Of a stretch of 27,795 nucleotides of DNA, positions 1-7,839 are shown in pieces. The position numbers and the translations under genes are program-made. The stretch is taken from contig JAUSHF010000048.1 of NCBI GenBank assembly GCA_030648705.1, forward strand, positions 1 through 27,795. The letters are read 5' to 3'. The stretch comes from a bacterium (GTDB lineage: Bacteria; Patescibacteriota; Minisyncoccia; Phycocordibacterales; PALSA-1337). Positions within the stretch are counted from its first letter, which is position 1; the number at the start of each line of letters is the position of its first letter. The notes under the pieces are model-generated. The model saw nothing but the letters and a program-made list of their open reading frames with translations. It was not told the origin of the DNA and searched no databases.

Positions 1-94
1 AACTATATCCAAATATGTAAAGGAGCAGGGTATCGAAAAAGATTACACCAAACTCCATGAAGACAAACCAACGTTATTCGACTCTATAATCTAA
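1..94 (+). CDS. C-terminal end of an unidentified protein (partial)
   Basis: An open frame enters from the left edge in the frame starting at base 2 and gives 30 codons before TAA at 92-94. The tail reads TISKYVKEQGIEKDY and ends TLFDSII. It is polar and protein-like, but too short for me to name a family. Its stop is followed by a hairpin at 108-130 and by a strong terminator at 295-335, which fits the end of a transcription unit. An open frame on the other strand has its stop at 91-93, so the two stops overlap. Confidence 0.5.
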   Translation, partial: TISKYVKEQGIEKDYTKLHEDKPTLFDSII

Positions 95-107
95 CGAAGG
101 CACTGAT

Positions 108-130
108 ACCTCGGCAGCTTGCTGCGAGGT
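108..130. repeat. Imperfect hairpin, 9 bp with one bulge
   Basis: ACCTCG, a bulged G and CAG pair with CTG and CGAGGT around the loop CTTG. There is no T run on either side, so it is a poor intrinsic terminator by itself. It lies 13 nt after the stop of the partial gene and inside the minus-strand open frame at 91-288. It could be a mobile-element end or a repeat, but only one copy is visible here. Confidence 0.45.
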
Positions 131-294
131 AGTTCATTTTCGGTTTGATTTGTTTCATCATATTCTTTCCGAAGACTTTCGTACTCTGTTTCCTTGGGAC
201 AGTAGTAGTCTCGACTATCCTGAAATGCATCATGGACGATGCAGAGAAGGAAAGGCAAAGAATCAGGTAAATCTTTCCTGTCGGATTTTCACAA

Positions 295-335
295 AATCGC
301 ACATGACCTCTAAACGGTTTATGTGCGATTTTTTA
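295..335. terminator. Rho-independent terminator, 10 bp perfect stem
   Basis: AATCGCACAT at 295-304 pairs perfectly with ATGTGCGATT at 321-330 across a 16-nt loop and is followed by a T run on the plus strand. The other side has a short A run, so it may act in both directions. It separates whatever is transcribed from the left edge from the SOS promoter at 398. The stretch 95-294 otherwise holds only the hairpin at 108-130 and an uncertain minus-strand open frame. Confidence 0.75.
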
Positions 336-397
336 TCTATCTGACCTTCTTCTTTTGCATTTTTTGTGTCATATTTTTTTATCCACAGCTTTTGCTC

Positions 398-426
398 TTC
401 ACAGTGAACAGTCGTTCACCTATAAT
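398..426 (+). promoter_or_regulatory. SOS promoter: LexA-type palindrome filling the -35/-10 spacer
   Basis: A -35 like TTCACA (398-403; consensus TTGACA) and a perfect -10 TATAAT (421-426) are 17 nt apart. The palindrome GTGAACAGTCGTTCAC (404-419) occupies 16 of those 17 spacer bases. The same arrangement recurs at 27644-27672 before a Y-family polymerase gene. LexA family operators are inverted repeats that block RNA polymerase, and lexA lies downstream in this unit. Assignment to LexA is inference from the two matching sites and the gene content. Confidence 0.82.
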
Positions 427-474
427 ATACTCATAACAAAAAGCAGATATTATAAGGTTTAATTTATAAAAAAT

Positions 475-711
475 ATGAGCAAATATAAATTAGGAAAAAA
501 TATACAAAGAGAAATCGATAAACTAAACAACTCTATCGATTTAAAAATCATCAAAGGACTTTCTTACAGAAAAGAAGCTCTAAGACATAAATTTCTACTC
601 TCTCAGCTATACTATGTAAGGTCTGCTAGTAAGTTTGGAGATAATCTAAATAAAGTTAAGAGTAACTGGTTCCAGAGATCTTTTAGTATGTTAACTAATA
701 TCTTGCTTTAA
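475..711 (+). CDS. Small basic protein of unknown function, SOS operon with lexA
   Basis: A 78-residue protein, strongly basic and likely helical, with no signal peptide. Its C-terminus is aromatic and hydrophobic (NWFQRSFSMLTNILL). I do not recognise a named domain. It is the first gene behind the SOS promoter, with a leader of about 40 nt and no Shine-Dalgarno motif, and it stops 13 nt before the lexA start, so the two should be co-transcribed. Being first in a LexA-regulated unit suggests a damage-response role, such as a checkpoint or accessory factor; that is inference from position only. Small division inhibitors sit beside lexA in other bacteria (YneA in Bacillus), but I see no sequence similarity to them. 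Confidence 0.75.
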   Translation: MSKYKLGKNIQREIDKLNNSIDLKIIKGLSYRKEALRHKFLLSQLYYVRSASKFGDNLNKVKSNWFQRSFSMLTNILL

Positions 712-724
712 TTTTACTTTAATT

Positions 725-1291
725 ATGTTTGAGGAATATAAAAATAAAATATTCGCTTTCTACGAAGGTCAAAAGAGAATGCCGAGTTATAAAGAGATTA
801 TGAATCTCCTCGGTTTCAAATCGAAGAATTCTGTTTATAAATTAGTAAATAAATTAATCGACCTCGGATTCATAGATAAGGATTCGACAGGCAAGCTCAT
901 ACCTAAGAATCTTTTTCAAGAAGTTAAGCTTCTAGGTCTCGTAGAAGCTGGAATTCCTACTTTAGCTGAAGAGGAAACTCTAGATACTTTAAACTTAGAT
1001 AATTATCTAATTAAAGATAGGGATGCCACATATCTTCTCGAAGTTAAGGGTGATTCGATGATAGACGAAGGTATTAAAGAGGGTGACCTCGTGATAGCAG
1101 AGAGAAAAGGTGAACCTCGAGACGGAGATATTGTTATTGCAGAAGTAGATGGTGGCTGGACTATGAAATATTTTAAGAAAAAAGGTAATCTCGTATATCT
1201 AATGCCAGCAAATAAAAATTATAAACCAATATATCCCGAAGAAGAAATGAAAGTAGCCGCTATTGTAAAGGGTGTAATAAGAAAATATTAA
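725..1291 (+). CDS. lexA: LexA repressor, S24-family autoprotease
   Basis: A 188-residue LexA, slightly shorter than the E. coli protein (202). The N-terminal winged helix-turn-helix covers roughly residues 1-65 (MPSYKEIMNLLGF, then SKNSVYKLVNKL as the likely recognition helix). The self-cleavage site is Ala75-Gly76 in LVEAGIPTL. The catalytic dyad is Ser111 in GDSMID and Lys148 in WTMKYF. All the parts needed for RecA-stimulated autocleavage are present. It represses SOS genes by binding inverted repeats; the GTGAAC-N4-GTTCAC sites at 404 and 27650 are the obvious targets, so it probably represses its own unit. No Shine-Dalgarno motif precedes the ATG, so translation may depend on the upstream small gene. 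Confidence 0.95.
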   Translation: MFEEYKNKIFAFYEGQKRMPSYKEIMNLLGFKSKNSVYKLVNKLIDLGFIDKDSTGKLIPKNLFQEVKLLGLVEAGIPTLAEEETLDTLNLDNYLIKDRDATYLLEVKGDSMIDEGIKEGDLVIAERKGEPRDGDIVIAEVDGGWTMKYFKKKGNLVYLMPANKNYKPIYPEEEMKVAAIVKGVIRKY

Positions 1292-1356
1292 AATTAAAAA
1301 ATTATTAGCTTTGGTATTACAAAATTAAAACATTACGGGTAAATTCGTGAAAAATG

Positions 1357-1365
1357 TGCTAGACT
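1357..1365 (+). promoter_or_regulatory. Extended -10 of obg, leaderless arrangement
   Basis: TGCTAGACT matches the extended -10 form TGnTAnnnT and ends 7 nt before the ATG at 1373. Transcription would then start at or within a base or two of the start codon. Confidence 0.55.
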
Positions 1366-1372
1366 TTTGTTT

Positions 1373-2365
1373 ATGGCATTTATAGATGAATTAGACTTAC
1401 ATTTAAAGTCTGGAAATGGCGGTGACGGAGTAGTCCGTTGGCGTCATGAAAAAGGCAAAGAATTAAGCGGTCCTTCCGGAGGAAACGGTGGAAGGGGTGC
1501 TGATTTCTACGTTCGCGCTGTGCGTGATAACGCTATCTTAGCACGCTACAGAAATGATAAAGAATTCACAGCAGAGAATGGTGAAGCTGGAATGAAGGAA
1601 AGTCGTCACGGCAAAGACGGAGAGGATTACTTTCTAGATTTACCAATCGGGGCCATTATTACAAATAAAAATACAGGTAGAGTATATTCTTTGGAGAAGG
1701 ACGGAGAGACTGTCTTAATACTACATGGCGGAAAGGGTGGTCTCGGAAATGAATACTTTAAATCTTCTACTAATAGATCACCAGAAGAATTCACAGAAGG
1801 AAAGAAGGGTGACGAAGCGGATTTCTATATCGAGCTCGAACTTTCTGCCGATGCTGGTCTCGCAGGATTTCCTAATGCTGGAAAGTCCAGTATTTTAAAT
1901 ACATTAACGAATGCTTCTGCAAAGGTGGGTGCATATCCCTTTACTACTCTAGAGCCGAATCTAGGAGATTTATTCGGATTCGTACTAGCAGATATTCCCG
2001 GACTCATAGAAGGTGCTTCGGAAGGAAAAGGTCTTGGACATAACTTTCTTAGACATATAAAGAGAACAAAAATGATTGTTCATTGTATTTCTCTAGAACA
2101 TATTCTCGAAGGAAAAACTAAAGATTTAGTGGACGCATACAAGGCTATTAGAAAAGAGCTTGAAGTTTACAGCGATGAATTAGCAAAGAAAAAGGAAGTG
2201 GTGGTTCTCACAAAGACTGATTTAGTAGATGAAAAGCAGATAAAAAGCGCTGTCACTGCAATGAAAAAATACTGTGACGACGTATTCACTATGTCCATAG
2301 TAGACGATAAGGCTATTAAGGAGTTCGGTGATGGACTAGTAAAAATTCTCAGAAAACTAGATTAA
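1373..2365 (+). CDS. obg: Obg/CgtA GTPase, 50S assembly factor
   Basis: A 330-residue Obg. The glycine-rich Obg fold spans about 1-157 (SGNGGDGVVRW, GGNGGRGAD, GGKGGLGNEYF). The G domain follows, with P-loop GFPNAGKSS at 165-173, the switch region YPFTTLEP, DIPG at 207-210 and TKTD at 280-283 in place of the usual NKxD. The optional third C-terminal Obg domain is absent. The family binds the large ribosomal subunit and links its maturation to GTP and stress alarmone levels. The start is the ATG at 1373, giving the typical MAFIDEL beginning; an in-frame TTG two codons earlier is unlikely because an extended -10 sits just upstream. Confidence 0.95.
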   Translation: MAFIDELDLHLKSGNGGDGVVRWRHEKGKELSGPSGGNGGRGADFYVRAVRDNAILARYRNDKEFTAENGEAGMKESRHGKDGEDYFLDLPIGAIITNKNTGRVYSLEKDGETVLILHGGKGGLGNEYFKSSTNRSPEEFTEGKKGDEADFYIELELSADAGLAGFPNAGKSSILNTLTNASAKVGAYPFTTLEPNLGDLFGFVLADIPGLIEGASEGKGLGHNFLRHIKRTKMIVHCISLEHILEGKTKDLVDAYKAIRKELEVYSDELAKKKEVVVLTKTDLVDEKQIKSAVTAMKKYCDDVFTMSIVDDKAIKEFGDGLVKILRKLD

Positions 2366-2423
2366 TTTTTTGTAAAGATTTTTTTTAAACGAATTTTTTA
2401 AACGATTTTTAAAACTCAATTTT

Positions 2424-2432
2424 TGTGATAAT
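2424..2432 (+). promoter_or_regulatory. Extended -10 of gatB, very short leader
   Basis: TGTGATAAT matches the extended -10 form and ends 11 nt before the ATG at 2444, giving a leader of about 4-5 nt. No clear -35 is visible in the AT-rich upstream sequence. Confidence 0.5.
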
Positions 2433-2443
2433 ATAGCTTCTAT

Positions 2444-3883
2444 ATGAGTTATAAACCCACAATAGGTCTAGAAATACACGCGGAGCTAAAGACGGCTTCG
2501 AAAATGTTTTGTTCTTGTAAGAATGATCAGAATGAAACTCGTCCGAATGTGAATGTTTGTCCTGTCTGTATGGGACATCCTGGGACTTTGCCTGTGATTA
2601 ATAAACAGGCTGTTAAAAATGTGATAAAGATGGGTCTGGCTGTTGGAGGAAAGATTGCGGACTTTACAGAATGGGACAGAAAGAATTATTTTTACCCTGA
2701 TATTCCAAAAGGTTACCAGATTACTCAGTATAAATATCCTTTAGTTAGTGGGGGGCAAATAGATGGTATAGAAATCACCAGAATTCATTTAGAGGAAGAC
2801 ACTGCGAAATCTACACATGATACAGGTGGCAGAAGTTTAGTGGATTTTAATCGCTCAGGTTTGCCCTTAATGGAGCTTGTTACAGAACCTGTTATTCACA
2901 ATGGTAAGGACGCTGTTCTCTTTGCAAAAGATTTACAAAGACTTCTCAGATATTTAGAGGCTGGGGATGCGAATATGGAGAAAGGTCAAATGAGAGTGGA
3001 AGCAAATATTTCAGTTAGTAAGACTGACACTTTCGGCACAAAGACAGAAGTAAAGAATTTAAACTCTTTTAAGTCTGTAGAAAAAGCGATAGATTATGAG
3101 ATAAAAAGACAAATAAAATTATTAGATAGCGGTGAAAAAGTGATTCAAGAAACTCGTGGCTGGGACGATGCGAAAGGTGAGACATATTTACAGCGTGTTA
3201 AGGAATCATCTCATGATTATAGATATTTTCCAGATCCTGATTTGCCAAAAATGATGATTAGCGAAATACCGGAATTTTCTGCAGATAATTTGAGCAAAGA
3301 AATTCCTGAGCTCCCTTGGGCAAAGCGTGAGAGACTTATGAAGGATTTTGATTTAAAGGAAGTAGATGCGGATTTATTCCTAGATTTTTCAGAGTTTTTT
3401 GTGTATTTCGAACAGATTTGTTATGAACTTGGTAATGATAAAAAGTTATCAAAAATCGCTTTGAACTATTTGATTACCGATTATTTGTCATTGTTAAAAA
3501 AATCGAATACGAATTCTGCGGATATAGCGGAGAATATAAATAAGATTAGTGTTACTAATTTCGCTAAGCTTGTAAAAATGATTTCTGGAGCTGTGGTATC
3601 ATCACGCGGAGCTAAAGATACTTTAAAAATAATGTTTGAGAAGGGTGGTGAGGATAGCGATCCAGAAGTAATAGCTAAAGAGAATGGCTTTATACAAACT
3701 CATGATGAAGGAGAAATAGAGAAAACTGTAGCAAAGATAATATCAGAGAATGAGAAAGTGGTGGCTGAATACAAATCTGGCAAGGAATCAGTACTTCAAT
3801 TCCTAATAGGTCAAGGTATGAAAGCCACAAAGGGAAGTGCGAATCCAGAGATTCTAATGAAAATATTCAAAAAGTTGCTCTAA
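2444..3883 (+). CDS. gatB: Asp/Glu-tRNA amidotransferase subunit B
   Basis: A 479-residue GatB of normal length. It starts with the typical PTIGLEIHAEL, and the zinc site is complete: Cys23, Cys25, Cys39 and Cys42 (FCSCK and VCPVCMGHPG). The core motifs RKNYFYPDIPKGYQITQY and HLEEDTAKS are present, and the helical tRNA-binding tail ends the protein. GatCAB converts Glu-tRNA-Gln to Gln-tRNA-Gln (and Asp-tRNA-Asn to Asn-tRNA-Asn) using ammonia made by GatA. Neither gatA nor gatC is in the window, so the complex is encoded in pieces. The tRNA-Gln gene at 9005 is a likely substrate. The 67-residue gene at 3896 follows after 12 nt and is probably co-transcribed. Confidence 0.95.
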   Translation: MSYKPTIGLEIHAELKTASKMFCSCKNDQNETRPNVNVCPVCMGHPGTLPVINKQAVKNVIKMGLAVGGKIADFTEWDRKNYFYPDIPKGYQITQYKYPLVSGGQIDGIEITRIHLEEDTAKSTHDTGGRSLVDFNRSGLPLMELVTEPVIHNGKDAVLFAKDLQRLLRYLEAGDANMEKGQMRVEANISVSKTDTFGTKTEVKNLNSFKSVEKAIDYEIKRQIKLLDSGEKVIQETRGWDDAKGETYLQRVKESSHDYRYFPDPDLPKMMISEIPEFSADNLSKEIPELPWAKRERLMKDFDLKEVDADLFLDFSEFFVYFEQICYELGNDKKLSKIALNYLITDYLSLLKKSNTNSADIAENINKISVTNFAKLVKMISGAVVSSRGAKDTLKIMFEKGGEDSDPEVIAKENGFIQTHDEGEIEKTVAKIISENEKVVAEYKSGKESVLQFLIGQGMKATKGSANPEILMKIFKKLL

Positions 3884-3895
3884 CTTATACATCTT

Positions 3896-4099
3896 ATGAG
3901 TATAAAAATAAAAAATATAACCTCTACACCAGAATCTATAAGAAAAACAGCGGAAGAACACAGTTCTTTATTGGAAGATATTGATCTAGCAAATAACTCT
4001 AAATTCATAAGCAAGATGAAGCAGGCTGATCGAGAATTTAAGAGTGGAAAATTTTTCACTTGGGAAAGTGTAAAAAAGAATCTTGCAGAAAAGAGATAG
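3896..4099 (+). CDS. Small antitoxin-like protein without a toxin partner
   Basis: A 67-residue protein beginning MSIKIKNITSTPESIRKTA and ending FKSGKFFTWESVKKNLAEKR. The C-terminal pattern, acidic/basic residues then SGKFFTWESVK, resembles the C-terminal toxin-binding segments of RelB/Phd-type antitoxins; this is pattern-level resemblance only. It starts 12 nt after gatB stops, with no own promoter visible. No toxin-like gene follows: 4100-4262 is non-coding. It could be an orphan antitoxin left after toxin loss, or an unrelated small helical protein. Confidence 0.6.
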   Translation: MSIKIKNITSTPESIRKTAEEHSSLLEDIDLANNSKFISKMKQADREFKSGKFFTWESVKKNLAEKR

Positions 4100-4199
4100 A
4101 AAGTAGGGGGAATGTATCTTTTTATAAATAACGAGGTGATATAACTATATTTTGTGGTCTTATTTTTGCGGTTGCTTTTAGGGGGTATATGTGTTAGTA

Positions 4200-4235
4200 T
4201 TGACAGTGTAAGTTTCTCGTTCGCTTACATATAAT
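4200..4235 (+). promoter_or_regulatory. Candidate promoter of the RRM gene with an inverted repeat
   Basis: A perfect TTGACA (4200-4205) and a perfect TATAAT (4230-4235) are present but 24 nt apart, much longer than the usual 17. Between them TGTAAG (4207-4212) and CTTACA (4224-4229) form a perfect inverted repeat with an 11-nt gap. This may be an operator, or a spacer-reshaping site as in MerR-type promoters, where long spacers need an activator. The leader before the ATG would be about 20 nt. The rest of 4100-4262 holds nothing else I recognise. Confidence 0.45.
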
Positions 4236-4262
4236 AATTTAAAGACGAGTAAGAAAAATAGA

Positions 4263-4550
4263 ATGGCAAAGAAGTTATACGTAGGGGGTGTGCCTTATAG
4301 CACAAATGACGAAATACTAAGAAAGTATTTCGAACAAGCAGGTGAGGTTACCTCTGCTACGATTATCATGGACCGCGCAACTAATCGCTCAAAAGGCTTT
4401 GGTTTCGTAGAATTCGCAAATGATGCTGATGCAGACAATGCGGTTTCAATGTTCAATGGTAAAGAGTTTGAAGGAAGAAAACTTACGGTTAACGAGGCTC
4501 GTCCTTTGGAACCAAGAGCTCCTCGCAGAGATTTTAACACAAGAGGTTAA
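4263..4550 (+). CDS. RNA-binding protein with one RRM domain
   Basis: A 95-residue protein made almost entirely of one RNA recognition motif. RNP2 is KLYVGGV (residues 4-10) and RNP1 is KGFGFVEF (44-51). The spacing and the ILRKYFEQAGEV helix are typical, and a short basic tail (RAPRRDFNTRG) follows. Such single-RRM proteins in cyanobacteria and other bacteria bind single-stranded RNA and are often induced by cold. It is a single-gene unit: its own promoter region lies upstream and a strong terminator lies at 4611-4637. The gene stands out from its neighbours by its clean promoter hexamers, which suggests high expression. Confidence 0.93.
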   Translation: MAKKLYVGGVPYSTNDEILRKYFEQAGEVTSATIIMDRATNRSKGFGFVEFANDADADNAVSMFNGKEFEGRKLTVNEARPLEPRAPRRDFNTRG

Positions 4551-4610
4551 TATCTTTCAGGATCTTCTAAAAACTTTGCTCGTCTTAAGTTATTAAGTGG
4601 GCAGGAAACA

Positions 4611-4637
4611 GAAAGGGCGGCCTTCGGCCGCCCTTTC
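4611..4637. terminator. GC-rich terminator hairpin, 12 bp stem
   Basis: GAAAGGGCGGCC and GGCCGCCCTTTC form a perfect 12-bp stem with a TTC loop. This is striking GC content for this sequence. The tail is CT-rich rather than a pure T run. It ends the RRM transcript. Confidence 0.8.
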
Positions 4638-4708
4638 TCTATTCCCAAACTCCTTTTTGCAATTTTTGTGTCCAAATAATTTTTTATTTTGCCTTTAAAC
4701 ATTCGTTT

Positions 4709-4717
4709 TGATAGAAT
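4709..4717 (+). promoter_or_regulatory. Extended -10 of pyrG, leaderless arrangement
   Basis: TGATAGAAT matches TGnTAnAAT and ends 6 nt before the ATG at 4724, so the predicted transcription start coincides with the start codon. Confidence 0.6.
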
Positions 4718-4723
4718 GAAAAG

Positions 4724-6430
4724 ATGAAAAATCAACACAGCAGTCGCAGTAAGACTAATAAGCACAAATTTATTTTTGTCATTGGCGGAGTAATGTCAGG
4801 AGTCGGAAAAGGTATCGCCACCTCATCTATTGGGACCCTTCTACAAGCGAAGGGTTTTTCTGTGAATCTTCTAAAAGTAGATCCGTATCTAAACGTAGAT
4901 GCAGGAACAATGAATCCTACAGAACACGGAGAAGTTTTTGTACTAAATTCTGGACTTGAGACAGATCAGGATATGGGTAATTACGAAAGATTTTTAAATA
5001 GAGACTTAACTGGTGATGACTATATTACTTCTGGTATGGTTTACAAACATGTAATCGAAGCGGAAAGAGCTCTGAAATACGGGGGTAAATGTGTGGAAGC
5101 AATTCCTCATATTCGTGATGAGATTATTCGCCGTTTTGAACATTCTGCGAAGATAAATAAGACGGATATTACGGTGGTAGAAATTGGCGGTACTGTCGGA
5201 GACTATCAGAATATTATGTTCATAGAAGCGGCGCGTGTTATGAAAGTTCGTCATCCAGAAGATGTGATATTCGTAATGGTGTCATACATGCCTGTGCCTT
5301 CTAAGCTTGGAGAGATGAAGTCAAAGCCTACACAGAATGCGATTCGTCAGCTAAATTCCTATGGGGTGAACACGGACATAATCATTGCACGCAGTGAAGT
5401 CCCCATGGATCATAAGAGAAAAGAAAAAATTGCTGTGTCATGCGGAGTTCATACAGATCATGTTATTTCAGCGCCAGATATTGAAAGTGTATTCGATGTA
5501 CCTCTGAACTTTGAAAAAGATAATATGAGTGAAATTCTCATGAAGACTTTGCACTTAAAAAAGCGTACAAATGAAAAAAGTCTAAAAGGACTCGGAGAAT
5601 GGAAGAGATTTGCAGATAATGTAAAGGCTGTTAAGAAAGGTGATAAGGAGGTAAACATTGCTATTGTCGGAAAGTATTTCAATACTGGCGACTTTGTCCT
5701 TACTGACGCTTACGTCTCTGTGCTAGAAGCTATTAAATATTCTGCTTATGCATTAAAAGTTAATCCTAAAATACACACCATAAACGCTCGTGATTTCGAG
5801 GATAAAAATGGGAAGCTTTTGGCTGGTGCTGATTTTAAATCTTTAGATAAATTTGATGGTATTATAGTGCCGGGTGGATTCGGCGAGAGTGGTATAGAGG
5901 GCAAGCTCGCTGTGATTAAATACGCTCGTGAGAATAAGATTCCGTATTTCGGTCTTTGCTACGGAATGCAGTTAATGGTTATAGAATACGCTAGAAATAT
6001 TCTCGGTTTATCCGACGCGAATACTGCTGAGATAAATCCTAAGTCTAGTGCTTTAGTGATAGATATAATGCCGGATCAAAAGAAGAAGCTGGCCGATGGA
6101 AATTATGGAGGAAGTATGAGACTTGGGCAGTATGAAGCAATTTTAAAAAAGGGAACTGTGGCCCATGAAGCTTACGGTGCTGGTTCAGTATTAGAACGTC
6201 ACAGACATCGTTATGAGGTGAATCCTGAATTTGTAGAGAGGATTAGTCAGGCTGGATTAGTATTTTCTGGAACCTCGCCTGATGGTAAACTTATGGAAAT
6301 TGCGGAATTACCAAAATCTGAGCATCCTTTTTTCCTCGGAACACAATTCCACCCTGAATTTTTAGCTCGCCCATTACGCCCACAGCCTCTGTTTACGGAG
6401 TTTATAAAGGTGGCGAAAAATAAGAAATAA
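4724..6430 (+). CDS. pyrG: CTP synthase
   Basis: A 568-residue CTP synthase. The N-terminal synthetase domain has the phosphate loop GGVMSGVGKGIATSS, the substrate segments DPYLNVDAGTMNP and HGEVFVLNSG, and VVEIGGTVGDYQ. The C-terminal class I glutaminase domain has the nucleophile Cys412 in FGLCYGMQ (usually LCLGMQ, so a Tyr variant), with His543 and Glu545 in FHPEF. The enzyme makes CTP from UTP, ATP and glutamine in the cytoplasm. The first 15 residues (KNQHSSRSKTNKHK) are a short polar extension before the core. The ATG at 4724 is supported by the extended -10 just upstream. The mannosyltransferase gene follows after 7 nt and is probably co-transcribed. Confidence 0.96.
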   Translation: MKNQHSSRSKTNKHKFIFVIGGVMSGVGKGIATSSIGTLLQAKGFSVNLLKVDPYLNVDAGTMNPTEHGEVFVLNSGLETDQDMGNYERFLNRDLTGDDYITSGMVYKHVIEAERALKYGGKCVEAIPHIRDEIIRRFEHSAKINKTDITVVEIGGTVGDYQNIMFIEAARVMKVRHPEDVIFVMVSYMPVPSKLGEMKSKPTQNAIRQLNSYGVNTDIIIARSEVPMDHKRKEKIAVSCGVHTDHVISAPDIESVFDVPLNFEKDNMSEILMKTLHLKKRTNEKSLKGLGEWKRFADNVKAVKKGDKEVNIAIVGKYFNTGDFVLTDAYVSVLEAIKYSAYALKVNPKIHTINARDFEDKNGKLLAGADFKSLDKFDGIIVPGGFGESGIEGKLAVIKYARENKIPYFGLCYGMQLMVIEYARNILGLSDANTAEINPKSSALVIDIMPDQKKKLADGNYGGSMRLGQYEAILKKGTVAHEAYGAGSVLERHRHRYEVNPEFVERISQAGLVFSGTSPDGKLMEIAELPKSEHPFFLGTQFHPEFLARPLRPQPLFTEFIKVAKNKK

Positions 6431-6437
6431 ACGGATA

Positions 6438-7838
6438 ATGAAAAAATATAGGAAAAATATTTATTTATTACTCATACTTTTTGTTTTGAGTATTGCTACT
6501 AGATTTATATTTTTTGGTTACCCTAAGGAAGTTGTCTTTGATGAAACTTATTTCGGTAAATTTGCATCGAGCTATTTGACTGGTAATTATTATTTTGATT
6601 TACATCCTCCTCTCGGCAAGCTTCTTATTAGTGGAATGGGATATACTGCTGGCGCGAAGACAGATAGTACAGATTATTCGAAAATAAATAATCCTTACAA
6701 AGATGATATATATATTTGGTATAGATTACTGCCGACTATAGCTGGAATCCTATTACCATTAATTATTTTCTTTATAATACTTCAATTAGGAGTATCATCT
6801 CTCGGAGCATTTGTGACTAGTGCTCTTATTATCTTTGAGAATTCATTAGTAGTTCAAGCTAGATTCATATCTCTCGACAGCATACTCTTATTTTTTGGGT
6901 TCTCGGCACTTCTCCTCTACCTTTTATATAGTAAAAGTAATGATGAAAAGAAAAAGGTATATTTAGTATTGTCGGCCATATTTGCGTCATTAGCTTTTTG
7001 TATAAAGTGGACAGGCTTATCATTTTTAGGCCTCATATTATTTATGGAATTATATGAGATATTTAGGAATAGATTAAGCGGTATTCTTTCGAAGACTAAA
7101 TCCCTAATAAAATATGCAAAAATAGTCACCTTATTTTTTATCATCGGCTTTGCTATATATTTTTCAAGTTTTGTAATTCATTTTGCATTATTACCAAAGA
7201 CAGGATTAGGAGATGTGTTCATGTCGGAATCTTTTCAGAAAACATTAGTAGGTAGTAAATACGAAAATAATCAAGATATTAAAGTTCCAAATTTGCCTGA
7301 AAAGTTTTTCGAATTAAATAAAGAAATGTATGCAGTTAACGCTCGTATGGATGCTGAGCACTCTTATTCTAGCCTTTGGTATACGTGGCCGTTTATGTAC
7401 AGACCTGTATTTTATTGGCAGGGAATTATAGATGATGAATCTTTGTCACGACCTTATATTTATTATTTAGGTAATCCAATTATTTATTGGTTATCCATAG
7501 GTGCTATTATTCTACTTGTCTTACTTTCCAGATTTTTCAAAGATAGTAGAAAGACAGCTCTTTTTATCATAGCTGGTTTTTGTATAAACTTTCTACCTTT
7601 TATATTTATAGGACGTGTTATGTTTTTATATCATTATGCTACCGCTTTAATATTTGCTGTAATGGCGCTCGTATTAATAATAGATAGGATAAGTGTCCGT
7701 AGAACAAAATATGTCTTATTTGGAGCATTATTAATTCTTAGTGTCGCTTCATTTACTTTTTTCTCACCATTAACCTATGGTAGGCCACTCACTGATTCTC
7801 AGCTAGCTCATAGAATATGGTTTCCAAGCTGGCGGTAG
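6438..7838 (+). CDS. Protein O-mannosyltransferase, GT39 family
   Basis: A 466-residue multi-pass membrane protein with about ten hydrophobic segments. The N-terminal loop after the first membrane helix carries FDETYFGKFASSY and DLHPPLGKL, the signature of protein mannosyltransferases, in which the acidic pair (Asp-Glu of FDE) is catalytic. Later landmarks are WYTWPFMYRPVFYW, RVMFLYHYATAL and the terminal RIWFPSW. The family moves mannose from a polyprenyl-phosphate donor to Ser/Thr of exported proteins, with catalysis on the outer face of the membrane. Secreted targets in this window could include the kelch protein and the Cys-rich protein (inference). It lies 7 nt behind pyrG with no Shine-Dalgarno motif. 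Confidence 0.9.
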   Translation: MKKYRKNIYLLLILFVLSIATRFIFFGYPKEVVFDETYFGKFASSYLTGNYYFDLHPPLGKLLISGMGYTAGAKTDSTDYSKINNPYKDDIYIWYRLLPTIAGILLPLIIFFIILQLGVSSLGAFVTSALIIFENSLVVQARFISLDSILLFFGFSALLLYLLYSKSNDEKKKVYLVLSAIFASLAFCIKWTGLSFLGLILFMELYEIFRNRLSGILSKTKSLIKYAKIVTLFFIIGFAIYFSSFVIHFALLPKTGLGDVFMSESFQKTLVGSKYENNQDIKVPNLPEKFFELNKEMYAVNARMDAEHSYSSLWYTWPFMYRPVFYWQGIIDDESLSRPYIYYLGNPIIYWLSIGAIILLVLLSRFFKDSRKTALFIIAGFCINFLPFIFIGRVMFLYHYATALIFAVMALVLIIDRISVRRTKYVLFGALLILSVASFTFFSPLTYGRPLTDSQLAHRIWFPSWR

Positions 7839-7839
7839 C

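Noticed and set aside
1367..1372. TTG start for Obg two codons upstream
   Set aside because: It lies next to the extended -10, and the protein family starts with the MAFIDE-like sequence given by the ATG at 1373.
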